Shown piece after piece: positions 20,213 to 31,049 of a DNA stretch of 64,000 nucleotides. The stretch spans positions 162,922,366 to 162,986,365 of the forward strand of contig CM041295.1 of NCBI GenBank assembly GCA_023052935.1, read 5' to 3'. The stretch comes from Piezodorus guildinii. Lineage: Eukaryota; Arthropoda; Insecta; Hemiptera; Pentatomidae. Under the pieces are notes generated by a model. It was given only the letters and a program-made list of their open reading frames with translations, searched no databases and was not told where the DNA came from. A program made the translations under genes and the position numbers. The first letter of the stretch is position 1, and the number at the start of each line of letters is the position of its first letter.

Positions 20213-21120
20213 GGTTGTCAGGTTCAATAAAATAGATTTTTTTAAATGATTTATCCTGAAAAGAGAAGAAAAGATTTTCTGTGGAGCCGGCCATTGAAAC
20301 TAACTTCGTTATGACCCGGCAAGATCCCTAGGTGATGTAGGAGCATACAATTTAAATATATTTGACAGGAGAGGTCTGATATAGTAAATAAGACGGAGAT
20401 GTAGATATACTGTTTCAGCACCAAACAAATCTTGTCCTGTCTTAAGATAGAATGGATTATACTCCCTACTTTCTCACAACAACAATGCTCTACCTAAATG
20501 CTTATGATTTATTTCCCGACACGTTTGATTCACAAGCTTTGAGAATTCTCAAGCCTTTTGATTTCTTCCTCATAGTTTACAAATAATCCTAGCGTTGTGA
20601 GTAATAAATATAATCTGATCTGAGTGAAATCAGGGTTGATTGGCCAGTTTCAGGAATGAATTAATGACCTTAAAACAACAAAGCTCTATGAAAATGTAGC
20701 CTGTAATGCACAGTTATGGAGCTTGAGTCGAAAATATTAGGCAATATCTCTGGAATAGAATTATTCTCAATTGGCTTGATTGTATTATATTGCCAAAATA
20801 AAAGAATAATTATAATAATAAAAAATATTCCTTGGCCTCTTGAAAGGGCGACAAACTCAATAATTCTCAACTTTTAGTATTAAATGAAATAGAATACAAG
20901 AATTATGACCGATTTATAGCACAAGTAAAATAATTTTACATGGACATCATTTAATCAATTTTTTACCTGCAAAATTTGGTACTGACACTAGGCATTGAAA
21001 ATATCCCGAGCCTCTTCAAAGATGTCAAAAGTAAAGAATATTTCCTACTAATATTTAATAATATTTCCTATAATATTTTCTATAATATTTATAATAATTT
21101 CTATAATATTTCCTATTAAA
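20213..21120. other. Spacer, no gene recognised
   Basis: No convincing ORF. At 21040-21120 a short motif AATATTTCCTATAATATTT is repeated several times just before the PLE fragment. Confidence 0.4.
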
Positions 21121-21132
21121 GAATATTTCCCA

Positions 21133-21531
21133 CTACAAACTCTCCAATTTTACAGCCGACTTAAAGACAGTATACCAACAGACCACCGTTCAAAAATTGT
21201 TTATAGAGTCCCTTGCGGAACTCCTAATTGCAACTCTGCCTATATTGGTGAAACCAAAAACCTTCTCAAAGATCGCATCACCCGACACAAATATACAATT
21301 TCCTCCAAAAATTCTACCGCTTCAAAACTTCCAGAACATTCCTTAACCCTTAACCATTCCTTTGATTTTGATAAAACATCCATTCTTGCCACTGTTCCCA
21401 ACCATGACAAACGACTCATTACAGAATGCATTTACATACATCTAGAACCCCTTCCTGTTAATCAAAAGACTGACAAACATAACTTGTCACTAGCTTATTC
21501 CCAAATATTAAATTTAATAAAGCATCCCTAG
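21133..21531 (+). pseudogene. Penelope-like element ORF fragment: C-terminal GIY-YIG endonuclease
   Basis: A 132-codon open frame (too ATG-poor to be scored as a normal ORF) ends at a TAG (21529-21531). It reads SRLKDSIP, then IVYRVPCG...CNSAYIGETKNLLKDR, the GIY-YIG nuclease core. The GIY element corresponds to VYR at residues 23-25, YIG is at 37-39, the conserved Arg is at 48 and a candidate catalytic Glu is at 98 (LITECIYI). PLEs carry this domain after the reverse transcriptase and use it to nick target DNA. The RT part is absent, so the copy is 5'-truncated at about 21130. The remaining frame has no internal stop. Downstream DNA to about 22680 looks like the element's 3' region with a hammerhead-like motif at 22578-22620. 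Confidence 0.85.
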
Positions 21532-22577
21532 CTCATTTTTTAAACAACCATCTGATCATCTCTTCATAATTTTATTTTTATTTATTTATTATCAATTTTT
21601 TATTTATATATTTATTTAATTTTCGTACTCCCCTTTTTATTTATTTATTTGTTTACCTACTAGATTACTGTTTATTTATCATTTCCTTCGACAGCTCCTT
21701 ATTGTCATTCGTTATTACCTTATCATCATTCATCATTTATCATCGTCATCCGTTATTACTTAAAATCTTTTAATCTTTACCTCGTCACTATTTCTTACAA
21801 TTTTATCAAATACTCATAAGTAATAACTCAAGTACTCTCAAGTAATGACTTTTGGCTATTTTTTAACAATCGAATCAGTAAACATAACTTAGCTTCTTGG
21901 AATTTTCCTAACGGACATTCTAGTTCTCATATTTTCCGTTCCACGCAATGAGCGTTTTTTAAACTGGGAAACATTACTTCTGTAGGCAAAGCTTCCACGA
22001 GTCACGTAAGTATTTTTTCTTATTGATAAGGGTCTTTTTTCATCGCCCATTTCTTTCTCCCCTTTCCATACTCATATCTTTCTCCGTTACATATCCTGAC
22101 ATATAATTATTAGTTTAATATTACATTATTTTAAAATTTAAATTATTATTTTTTATTCATACTGTTTCTCTTTTGTAATGACTATATTTTTTTATATATT
22201 ACCTATACTCTTAACTATGTTTTTAATATATTACCGTCATATATCAACTCAAAATTGTTAATATTTAAAATTTTAATTGTTCACATATTTTTCTTTATCA
22301 TTTTTTTTTCATTTACTTAGTCTCTATTTATATATTCTCATTATAATATTATCATCTCAATTATGTCTACTTCCATACTTTATAACTATCATCTTAATTT
22401 TGTTTATTTCCATACTTTATAGCTGTCACCTTATTTCCATACTTTATAATTGTCATCTTATTATCATTTTACATTTAATATTATTTATGTTCCCATAATT
22501 TATTACTGTCATATTATTATTATATACCTAACGCATTATTAAGTCTATAATTACATTGGTTGTTATCTTGTTTCTTT
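21532..22577 (+). other. PLE 3' region, non-coding
   Basis: T-rich sequence between the GIY-YIG stop and the hammerhead-like motif. At 22370-22510 a ~30-40-bp subrepeat with CCATACTTTATA..TGTCA.CTTA recurs about four times. No ORF is credible (22277-22498 is low-complexity). Confidence 0.5.
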
Positions 22578-22622
22578 TAGCCCTGATGAAGGCCCACATT
22601 GTAGGCCGAAACGTCGGCACAT
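22578..22622 (+). ncRNA. Hammerhead-ribozyme-like motif (PLE 3' region)
   Basis: CTGATGA (22583-22589) is followed, after one extra A, by GGCC (22591-22594), a 9-nt loop, GGCC (22604-22607), then GAAAC (22608-22612), GTC (22613-22615) and GGC (22616-22618). GGC can pair with the GCC just before the core (22580-22582). This gives the hammerhead parts: CUGAnGA core, stem II, GAAA, an NUH site and stem I. Stem III would be only ACGT, so activity in cis is doubtful and pairing between two copies would be needed. The extra A between the core and stem II departs from the consensus. PLEs are known to carry hammerhead motifs in their terminal repeats. Confidence 0.6.
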
Positions 22623-22869
22623 AATTAAAATAACGCTTATTTTTAATTGTGTGTTTTTAATTTATGACCGCACCCCCAACCATCTTCCTCATCTAATTTC
22701 TCTACGGTCAACAAAACTCCATCATTATAAAGAATATTTCAAGAGTTATCATTTCAGTCTCTCTTTACTACTTTTTTATGAAACATATCTGGTGCGAGTC
22801 ACACGTATTTCACTCACCTCTAATGTTAAATGAATTTTAGATACAGATAAAATTTAAAAAAAAATGATA

Positions 22870-22985
22870 AAGAATTTATGGGATAAGTTAGTTCAGGGTG
22901 CTGTCAAAAGAGCACACAATTAATTATAAACTTAATTTAGTGGTGCCGAGGTTTCGGCCTAAATTATATGCCTTCTTCGGGGCTA
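22870..22985 (-). ncRNA. Degenerate hammerhead-like motif, inverted PLE end
   Basis: On the minus strand: CCGAAGA (core with a T-to-C change), GGC...TTTAGGCC, GAAACCTCGGCACC, then the tail TAAATTAAGTTTAT.ATTAATTGTGTG. Sequence on the motif's 5' side (TGGTTGTTATCTT) matches the plus copy at 22559-22572, so two PLE 3' ends face each other about 330 bp apart. Confidence 0.55.
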
Positions 22986-23365
22986 TAAAACTAAAGATAA
23001 CAACCAGTAGTAGAATACAATATAAAAATGTGATAAGTAAAAGAAATATACTGATAATTAGAAACAAAGTGAAATGTTATTTATGACAAATTGCAAATAT
23101 GAAAATAATTAGAAAAAAAAAAAGAAATTTAATAAAAGATGAATAATTAGATAATAGATTTTTTTTTTTTTTTTAATTCCAAAATTTACAGTATGAAAAA
23201 AGTGAAAAATTGTAAAGAAAAAAAAAATTTAATAGAATTAGAATAAGAGTTGCAAATCTATAACGTACAAAATGTCTATATTACCATAAAGTTTGAAACA
23301 TTATAATATAAAATAAGTGAATACGTATGTATACATTTCTCTCTGTGAAAAAATTATCGTAAAAA

Positions 23366-23440
23366 AACATCGGCACCAGTAAATTAAGTTTATACTTGAT
23401 TGTGTGTTGTTGGGACTGGACCCTGAATTAACTTCTCGGA
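23366..23440 (+). repeat. PLE terminal fragment
   Basis: ATCGGCACCAGTAAATTAAG followed by TTTATACTTGATTGTGTG matches the sequence 3' of the hammerhead-like cores at 42.63 kb and 42.84 kb. Then comes a diverged GGACCCTGAATTAACTTCTC, as at 42680-42710. The core itself is missing. Confidence 0.6.
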
Positions 23441-23446
23441 TATATA

Positions 23447-23722
23447 CTCAGTAAGACATATGCACACAGTAAGACATATACACACAGTAAGACATATACA
23501 CACAGTAAGACATATACACACATTAAGACATATACGACAGTAAGACATATACACACAGTAAGACATATACACACAGTAAGACATAAACACACAGTAAGAC
23601 ATATACACACAGTAAGACATATACACACAGTAAGATATATACACACAGTAAGATATATACACACAGTAAGATATATACACACAGTAAAATATATACACAC
23701 AGTAAGACATATACACGCAGTA
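23447..23722. repeat. 18-bp minisatellite, about 15 copies
   Basis: The unit ACACAGTAAGACATATAC repeats with minor variants (GATATATAC, CATAAAC, and one shortened unit at 23530). Frames of 90-114 codons on the minus strand reflect the 18-bp period only. Confidence 0.93.
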
Positions 23723-23995
23723 AACCATTCTCACTTCACGTTAAACAATTAATTACATTGAGTTTCAATAGGAACATGTGTTTTATTAAATATTATAATA
23801 TATTATTATCTAAAAAAATAAATTAGTTTTATCCGTTTTTCATCATTATCCATTAACTTTTTACAATTTTGTGTGCAATATAATATATTTTTTTAAATAT
23901 TTAGCTTCCCAATGGTATATTATTCATCTATATTACTGTTCTTATGTTCCAAAACACTTGCTATTTTATTCTTTAACTGGTTAGCGAATTCGTTC

Positions 23996-23999
<4 letters not shown>

Positions 24000-24066
<67 letters not shown>
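24000..24066. repeat. (TA)n microsatellite, ~66 bp
   Basis: Uninterrupted TA dinucleotides. Confidence 0.97.
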
Positions 24067-24068
<2 letters not shown>

Positions 24069-24089
24069 CTCGTTTCGTATCAATGCTTA

Positions 24090-24440
24090 CAAGCAGTAAA
24101 AGAAAATTAAAAATATCGGCATTTAAGCTCTCTCAGACTATTTCAATCAGAATGAAACCTACATCATATTAAAGCCCATTAAATTTTACATCGATGTAGC
24201 AAGTTTTTTAAAATCATTAAATTAGTTTTGGAGTAAATCGTAAAAAGGTGCAAAACGCTTGATATAAAGTAGCACTTACGGTCACCCGATTTTAGTTAAA
24301 ATTTGCTGTTCCATAACGAGTTTATATTTGTATACACACACACCTTTTTGCGGGACTTGGTCGTCTAGACTCAGGAAAATCTAATACACATATTTTCAGT
24401 GATAACTCGAATTTGAAAGTTTTTACGAGCGAATCACTTT
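24090..24440 (+). repeat. Family X, copy e
   Basis: Contains ATATCGGCATTTAAGCTCTC, ATTTCAATCAGAATGAAACC, AATCGTAAAAAGGTGCAAAA, CCTTTTTGCGGGACTTGGTC and a GAAAACTCGAATTTGAAA-like end. The (TA)n tract lies at its left border. Confidence 0.75.
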
Positions 24441-25020
24441 TTTAAGTTTATATGATAGTATTAAACGTATTAATAAAAATGTATTAGTAAAAAAGGTTGT
24501 GGTTCGACGTTTAAAACAACAATTTAACCGCTTATTCGGATTTCTAAGACATGTCATTTCTAGTCTGAATCTAAATAACACATTCAAGAACATCAAAGAA
24601 ATATCGAAGCAGGTATTTATTAGAATAACTTGTTCACACATAAGAAAACTCCTTGGTCTTAAGTATAACCATAATTGATGTATCGCCCGATTTAGTTACC
24701 GCTCTATTACGCCGCAGCTGAAAGGAAGTTGTGAAGAGCATTCATTTCACGTTGAAGATAAAATAAGGAACATGAAGATAACGACAAACGAAACGCTCCG
24801 TGTTGAACGTCAGTCCTTTTCAAGTTATTTCTTGGCCAAGAAACTGTTGTAAGGTATCTACCATCAGTATGTCCCATAAAGACGACAAAATATTCAATGA
24901 TTATCCCAGGAACAGACGTCGGAACCACACATATCAGGGTGCGTTTATTATGGCAATAACATACCGAATAAAATAGGTGTCGAAAAGTGGCAAAAGCTTT
25001 TTTGCTCACTAAACGGGGGT
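24441..25020. other. Spacer, no gene recognised
   Basis: The minus frame 24707-25009 (100 codons) has no recognisable motif, unusual Cys/His spacing or repeat relationship. Frame 24423-24641 is likewise unremarkable. Left unnamed. Confidence 0.35.
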
Positions 25021-25024
25021 TTTA

Positions 25025-25960
25025 TTACAAATTGTATTATTTTTTTAAATTTAAATATATTTATTGAAATTTACAACTGTATAAAAATACATCAAGTAAA
25101 TGTGATGGGCATATGGTAAACTAGCAATAAATACATGTTGGCAGCACCCTAAAAATATTCTAAACTGGAAGGTCTCAGGGCTATCTTCTTTTCAACCCCT
25201 AGGAAGATTATCAGGAATTGAAGAGGAAGAAAGAATGGGAACCACTGGATTATAGTGGGAATGGAGTTTTTCATGGAATGAACGATACCTGGTTCGGGCT
25301 AAATCAGTAACATATGGAACATTATGGTCTTTATGGATAAGTTTGTTCGTGACAAAATATGGAGCATTGAGGATTTTACGAAGGATTTTGGATTGTTAGG
25401 ATAGGATACGAGAGGAATTCGAAGGTTAAGTAGATCCCCATAGCTCCACTAGTCCAGGTTTTTCTTATGATAGTCATGTAGATGAGCCTTTTGTAATTAA
25501 GAGGAATATTTGAGCGTTTGTACAGTAAGTGTTGAAGTAGCCGAAAACGGTGAGCAGTTTCTTGTCGTTTTAGTCTCGTATGAGGATTCCAAGTTAAGTG
25601 TTTGTCAAGATGGAGTCCTAGGTATCGGATCTGTTCAACAGAAACTAGTTGAGTGCGATTAAATGATACTGTGGGGCAGGAACTCATAGGTTTACGAGGA
25701 AGGGTAAAAATTATTTGATGGTATTTGTTGGAGTTACTTTTTATTCTCCAATTCTATCACCATACTTGAAGGTCTCAGATATAGGATTGGATAGTGTGAG
25801 AGGCAAGGACTGGGTCTTTAATTACTGCTAGCACACAAGTTTCATCAGCATAGGTAGAAAGGAATGTTTGAGGATGGGTTGGGAATTGCATCATTAAATT
25901 TCTTAAAACGTAATCTAATGCAGTAGTAATATTGATAAATATGTGTACAGTTGTCAATTC
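25025..25960 (-). pseudogene. LINE-B copy: Jockey-like ORF2 remnant with 3' UTR
   Basis: The minus frames give, in order, a reverse transcriptase piece with YADE (25775-25957: second catalytic Asp replaced by Glu; the element consensus should be ADD), stops at 25740-25775, then SCPTVSFN, IRYLGLHLDKHLTW, HTRLKRQE and YMTIIRKTWT (25376-25687). Beyond 25376 the C-terminus decays, and the 3' UTR runs to an A-rich tail at about 25025. Compared with the copy at 1.62-2.32 kb it extends further 5' but carries more stops. Non-functional. Confidence 0.78.
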
Positions 25961-26289
25961 AAACCTTTTAATTCAGTTTATAATTTTAAAAAAAATTAAT
26001 CTGATATAACAGCTAATATTGGTTGTGAATGAAGAAAAATTCATTGTAATGACCTCGAGAGCCACCATATTTGTGCCGAATTTTGGTTTTCTTTTTCAGT
26101 CTTCTTTTTTTTTAACTGAGAACTTTATAATCACTTATAAACAAATAAAATACAATAAGAAAATGAATTCTTCATTGTTCAGCATGGCTTCTGTAGGAAT
26201 AAGACAGACGGCATACAGTGATACATGTTCTTTTTGACTTTGTGCAGGACTATATCCACAGAGCTAAGAAGACAGCCATCTACATCTTC

Positions 26290-26350
26290 TTTAGCCTACA
26301 CTAGTCGTTCCCAACAAAAATTTCTCACGGGCACCATCGTCTAATCATTT
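26290..26350 (+). repeat. hAT terminal fragment
   Basis: ACTAGTCGTTCCCAACAAAA followed by ATTTCTCACGGGCACC matches the terminus at 31050-31080 (GTGTTTCCCAACAAAACTTT). A matching inner piece lies at 27625-27730, so one element may span 26.29-27.73 kb with later insertions. Confidence 0.5.
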
Positions 26351-26352
26351 CA

Positions 26353-26358
<6 letters not shown>

Positions 26359-26415
<57 letters not shown>

Positions 26416-26416
26416 T
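26359..26416. repeat. (TA)n microsatellite
   Basis: Two TA runs separated by a single T-A slip. Confidence 0.95.
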
Positions 26417-26573
26417 GATACATGTTACATATATACATATACATATATATTTATTTATTTATTCTTAAAGGGCGGAGTTTATTTCCAACTAAGAGTAGGA
26501 AATCCGGAATGCATCAAACTCCACCATGTAAACAAAATCATGATTGTCAAGGCAAACAAACTTTGTCCATTCA

Positions 26574-26712
26574 GCAATAGATAGATAGATAGATAGATAG
26601 ATAAATAAATAGATAGACAGATAGATATATAGATAGATAGATAGACAGATAGATATATTGATAGATAAATAAATAGATAGATATATAGATAGATAGACAG
26701 TATAGATAGATC

Positions 26713-26746
<34 letters not shown>
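26574..26746. repeat. (GATA)n tetranucleotide repeat
   Basis: GATA/GACA/AATA tetramers over about 170 bp. The minus frames reading YLSIYLSI are artefacts of this array. Confidence 0.95.
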
Positions 26747-27265
26747 ATAATGTTTATTATACAATATATATACAGCATTACTTTTTTACTTGACCGTTAG
26801 TCCGGAAATTCTTGTGACTTAAGGTCTACAGCACTATAGTGACTCGAACTCACCATTATGCAATATTTATTTATTTTAATAATAGTTTGTACCACATCCA
26901 CCCACATTGTCCAACCTTTAAGGAAAATAGGCAATTATCTTAAATCCATCAGAATCCGTATTATGCGACCTAAAAAAAATATGGAATATATATTGAACAT
27001 TAATAGTGAAGCCAAATTGAACAGAATATGTAATAAGTATAATATTGTAAGTGCCATATACATAATATTATGTAAATATTTTTCGAAAATATTTAATATC
27101 TCTACTTATACTACGCTTCTTTTTATTTTAAATAATTCTCATTATTTTCAGTATAATATTGTATAGTAAATTATATTATTTTAATAATATTGTATTATCC
27201 AGATTGTTTTATTTTTGTTTATTATTTTGTTGAGGATTACTTTTATTTGTTAAATCCATTCCTAC
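26747..27265. other. AT-rich spacer, no gene recognised
   Basis: The plus frame 26858-27166 (102 codons) has a hydrophobic N-terminus but is built from AT-rich codons and has no family signature. I do not call it a gene. Confidence 0.35.
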
Positions 27266-27269
27266 CCTA

Positions 27270-27492
27270 ATCCCCTAATTTCAATCCTTTCTTCCTCTTC
27301 AATTTCAGACAATTCTCCAAAGCGTCTGAATAGGAGATGGCCCCGAGACCTAGTTTAGAATATTTTTAGAGTGATTCCATTGAGAAAGCTTCTCTACATC
27401 TGTGTCATGTCTTTTTATATTTCACTCAAATTTACTCGTTTGTATTCTATTATCCAGTCGTAAATTCCAATAAATAAATTTTAAAAAACAAA
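27270..27492 (+). repeat. LINE-B 3' end (solo 3' UTR)
   Basis: TACCCTAATCCCCTAATTTC through CAATTCTCCAAAGCGTCTGA, a TGGCCCCGAGACC block and TTAGAATATTTTTAGAGTG parallels 2080-2210. It ends in CAATAAATAAATTTTAAAAAA. This is a severely 5'-truncated insertion. Confidence 0.7.
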
Positions 27493-27499
27493 AAAACTG

Positions 27500-27730
27500 T
27501 TGTTTATTGTATTTGTAATGGAGCTCTAGACTTAGGTTATGTTTTATAATTGTATTTTACGTAGTAAATTTGTACAAGACTTTGTCTTTAACAAATAAAA
27601 TATATATTTATTTATTGATTTATTTTTAAAGGGCTACACTGTATCACGTACATTTCATGTTAAATCTGCCGAAACTCAGTATGTCAGAAATGTAAGGTGA
27701 CCAGATTTTTAAATGGGCAAAGCGGGACAA
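27500..27730. repeat. LINE 3' tail followed by a hAT fragment
   Basis: 27540-27605 (GTACAAGACTTTGTCTTTAA, then CAAATAAAAT) looks like a LINE 3' terminus. 27625-27730 (GGGCTACACTGTATCACGTA, then GCCGAAACTCAGT) matches the hAT interior at 31158-31215. Confidence 0.45.
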
Positions 27731-27907
27731 CTCTGAAGGAGGGGGAGGTATCAACAAAAATTTGCATACAGAGTAAAAATAATATCGTAATATTTTTTTT
27801 ATTTTTAACATATGGACAATTTATGAATATAAAAAAATGTATAATATTTTATTCCTTGAAATAGTTTTTATTTGAATAAATTTGTTTCAGTAGATTGTTG
27901 TCATTTT

Positions 27908-28882
27908 TTAAAATATTTTGGTTTTTCCTGCATTAAACTTCAAATCATTTGTCGTAGCCCATGCGTTGATGTCAAAATCTTGTTGAAGTTTTTGGATAGC
28001 CTTTAGCATTTCGGAAGGATGAAAAGAAACAGAGATTTGCAGGTCATCTGCATATAGGTGGTATTGTGAGTGGCGGATGCAGTCAGGGAGGTCATTAATA
28101 TAGATGGAAAAAAGAGTTGGTGAGAGTGAGGATCCCTGAGGAACACCACGTGTTAAGGCAATGGAGGAGGAAGGAGGTTCATTTGGTATGATGGCAGTTT
28201 GAGATCGATAGGATAAAAAAGAAATAAACCATTTTAGAACGCTGTTTGATATTTGAAGGTTTTGGAGTTTGGAAAGAAGGATGTTATGATTAACTGAATC
28301 AAAAGCTTTTGAGAAATCGAAGAGGATTAAAATAGTGATTTTTTGTTGGTCTATTGAGGATTGTAGGTCTTGGGTAATTTTTAACAATGCAAATTGAGTG
28401 GAATATTGCGATCGGAAACCGGATTGTAAAGGATTTAGAAGGTTTATTTCCTCAAGAAAGTTGTTGAGCTGTGAGTGAACAATTCTTTCAAGCGGTTTGG
28501 ATAGATTGGATAGTATGGAGATAGGTCTAAAATCGGAGACTGCGGCGGGATTAGGAACTTTATTCAGTTGACGTACGATGACTTTTTTCCAGGCTGTTGG
28601 GAAAATAGATTTTTGAAGAGAAACATTATAAATATGTAGAAGGACAGGAAAGATAACAGGAAGACATAATTTAATAAATTCCATAGGGATTTGGTCGGGT
28701 CCATGATCGTTCGTTCTGGACTTGAGAATAGAGGAGAGCAATTCTTCAGGAGATATATCCGAAAAATAGAAATTTTCCGGATTGAAGGATGTCTGTGGTA
28801 AAGAGTAATGAGTAATATGGGATATAGGAAGTGGATCTGCGAAGTAATAATTAGTTCTTCGGAAGTAAATGGAACACAACAA
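27908..28882 (-). pseudogene. LINE-C reverse transcriptase
   Basis: A 324-codon frame with the LINE reverse transcriptase blocks in order: DHGPDQIPMEFIK, DFRPISILSNLSKPLERI, LQSGFRSQYST, ILFDFSKAFDSVNH (catalytic Asp), RGVPQGSSLSPTLFSIYIND, HLYADDLQIS (YADD) and LKFNAGKTKI. It stops just after this last block, so thumb and C-terminus are missing. The frame joins the upstream linker only after a frameshift near 28845. The spelling fits CR1/Jockey-superfamily elements. The polymerase core itself has no internal stop. Element 3' end lost at about 27905. Confidence 0.85.
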
Positions 28883-29365
28883 GAGGATTTGGAATTTATA
28901 ATGGATAGGTTTCTAAGTAGTTTCCATTTGATCTTAGGGTTGGGTGCTTGGGATAAGGAATTATGGAAAAAATGCGCTTTAGCACGGCGTAAGGAAGACT
29001 GAGCAAGGTTTGTTAGGGACTTAAACATGGTGAAATCATCTGGGGCTCGTGTGCGTCTAAATCGTCTCCTGGCGGCATCTCTTCTCCTCATCAACTCTCT
29101 TATTTCAGGAGTGATCCATGGTGCAGCGGGGCGTTTAAAGGTTGAGGTCTTGAGTGGAGCATGGGTATTTAGAAATATATGAAAATTCGCAGAGAGGCAT
29201 TCCACACATCTCGTTGATAGATGAAAAGGTAAAGATAGGTTCTAGGGCTTTGGATAATGGGTCGAAAAAAGGAGCCAATTTATCAGAGGATAGGGAGTCA
29301 AATTTCGCCAGGATATTTGTTTTAGGGTAATTTTAGGAGTTGGAATGTTATAAGAAATCTGAATG
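28846..29365 (-). pseudogene. LINE-C ORF2 linker between endonuclease and RT
   Basis: 29205-28846 reads APLKTSTFKRPAAPWITPEI, RRRDAARRRF and KIKWKLLRNLS, the usual basic linker (PWITPEI..L...RD..) between endonuclease and reverse transcriptase in these LINEs. 29365-29210 continues upstream as ISWRNFDSLSSDKLAPFFD after another frameshift. Confidence 0.7.
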
Positions 29366-29368
29366 AGG

Positions 29369-30004
29369 TCATGGTATGAAAGAAAGGATACTGGATTCTG
29401 GAAGAAAGATAACAGTTTTTCGGAGGAAATCTATTATGAACAGATCTAGCCACGTGCTTGTAGACTGGGTGTGGTGGGTTGGGTGGAAGGGTACTATGAA
29501 CAGGTGCAGTGAATGAATCAGGTTGACAAAATATGATCTGTCAGGAGAATCTAAAGAAAGATTAGTGTTAAAGTCACCTGCTATTATTATGTTATTGTAT
29601 AAAGGAACGTAGGTAAAGAGGGAGGATTCAAAAGTGGGATCGAATCGGACGTGAGGAGGACGGTATATAGTCGCGTAAAGGAGAGAAGGAGAATTATGAG
29701 AAATTTCGACAAATATATATTCTAAATGTGGAACATCTTGGGAGGGAGATTTATAAAGGATTTTTGATCTTAGGCTGTTATGGATGAAAAGTCCAACACC
29801 TCCGCCTGTTCGGTCGATCCTATCATGTCGATAAAGGGTATATTTGGGAATGGATATAGAGGAAGAGGATATATTCGGTTTGAGCCAGGTTTCAGAAACG
29901 AAAATAATGTGATGAAAATTGCTTAAGAAGTAATTGAGAAATTCGTCGTAGTGAGCTAGAAGGGATTGAGCGTTGACGTGACAGGTCAATAGGATATCAG
30001 TCAT
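29369..30004 (-). pseudogene. LINE-C apurinic-like endonuclease domain
   Basis: 211 codons from a Met at 30004: HVNAQSLLAHYDEF, FVSETWLKPN (metal-binding Glu), YRHDRIDRTGGGVGLFIHN, YRPPH, IIAGDFNTNLS (Asp/Asn of the active site) and a STWLDLF segment. These are the motifs of the endonuclease that nicks target DNA in CR1/Jockey-type LINEs. The C-terminal SDH motif is not clearly preserved because the frame is shifted around 29370. It lies directly upstream of the linker and RT on the same strand. Confidence 0.8.
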
Positions 30005-30230
30005 CTGAAGGAGAATAGAGGGTATTTGTCAGGAAGAAGGAAAGGTGAGAACGAAAGCATACAATAATTTTTGAATTGAAAACATCTCTGGAAACGATGT
30101 AAAAAATAAAAACAATAAATAAATAAAATTTAAAGAAAGACAAATTATTAACTCTAAAGGAAATTATAATTCTAGATTTAAAAGATAAAAAAGAAAAAAA
30201 TTTATATCTATCGTAACGATTAATTGAAAG

Positions 30231-30392
30231 TCATTGTAAGCCTTCCAGGTCCTCAGGTTTGTTGATAATCATCACGGGTGACCCATTCTCTCTTCGACAG
30301 CGGACTCGACCTCGAGCGAACCAGACATACTTCACTTTGCCAGCAACTTTCTTCTTGTACGTAACCGTATCTGGTTGTTTTATAAGATTATT
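30231..30392 (-). pseudogene. LINE-C ORF1 C-terminal fragment
   Basis: The minus frame ending at the TGA 30231-30233 reads VAGKVKYVWFARGRVRCRR, then MIINKPEDL. This resembles the end of ORF1 in CR1/L2-type arthropod LINEs (a V-YVW-R-GR- segment followed by a short I-x-DL end). It is cut at about 30395 by an in-frame stop, the probable 5' truncation point. About 225 bp separate it from the endonuclease Met. Confidence 0.55.
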
Positions 30393-30404
30393 GCCTATTT
30401 AACT

Positions 30405-31040
30405 GAATAAGAAGTCGGAACCCAAACATTTTATTTAATTCATTAATCTCCGACATTTTGAGTTTATTTGCTTATTTCGTTAGCAGGAAAATTAAATTCC
30501 ATATATATTTCATAAAAGTAAAACTAACCCGGACTCCAATCACATTTCAGCTTCATTCAGTGAAATAAGAGAACGAAAATACTTTTATTATAACACTAAT
30601 GCTTGAAACTATGAGGAAGAATGTTACATTACTAAGGTATACTTTATGGCAATGGGAAAGACAATAAATTGTTAAAAAGACTTAAGTATGAGTTAGGACC
30701 AAACGTAGGTGAGGCTAGATGGCTCGCTGAAGGAGGGAGGCGGTTGGTTGCCTCTCCCTTTGTCTGAATTTATTGCTCACTGTGTGCCGGATTAAAAGCA
30801 CTCTGGCCCCACATGGCCAGCACACATGAGTCGTTGCACACACACTTTAACAAACGATAGGGGCTCAAGATTTTACTTTAGTTAGTATGCCCTAACACCA
30901 TGTCCATCCATATACAATAATTGCATTATACATTTTTTTTTTACTTTTCTTAGTTTTGTATGAAATATACAGTGAGAGTAAGCGACTATTTTTGTAAGGA
31001 TGTACTCGTTGTAAGTTTCCTATGTATTTGACCTCTTCAT
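30405..31040. other. Spacer, no gene recognised
   Basis: Mixed composition with a less AT-rich patch at 30700-30900 (CACACATGAGTCGTTGCACA). No ORF or repeat match. Confidence 0.35.
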
Positions 31041-31049
31041 TAGTGTTTC

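Noticed and set aside
23390..23734. Minus-strand ORFs of 90-114 codons with CVYMSY repeats
   Set aside because: Products of the 18-bp minisatellite; no unique sequence or start context.
24707..25009. 100-codon minus ORF as a gene
   Set aside because: No recognisable domain; its length is within chance expectation for this less AT-rich patch.
26479..26778. Minus-strand ORFs rich in YLSI repeats
   Set aside because: Translation of a (GATA)n microsatellite.
26858..27166. 102-codon AT-rich ORF with hydrophobic start
   Set aside because: Low complexity, no family signature, surrounded by transposon debris.
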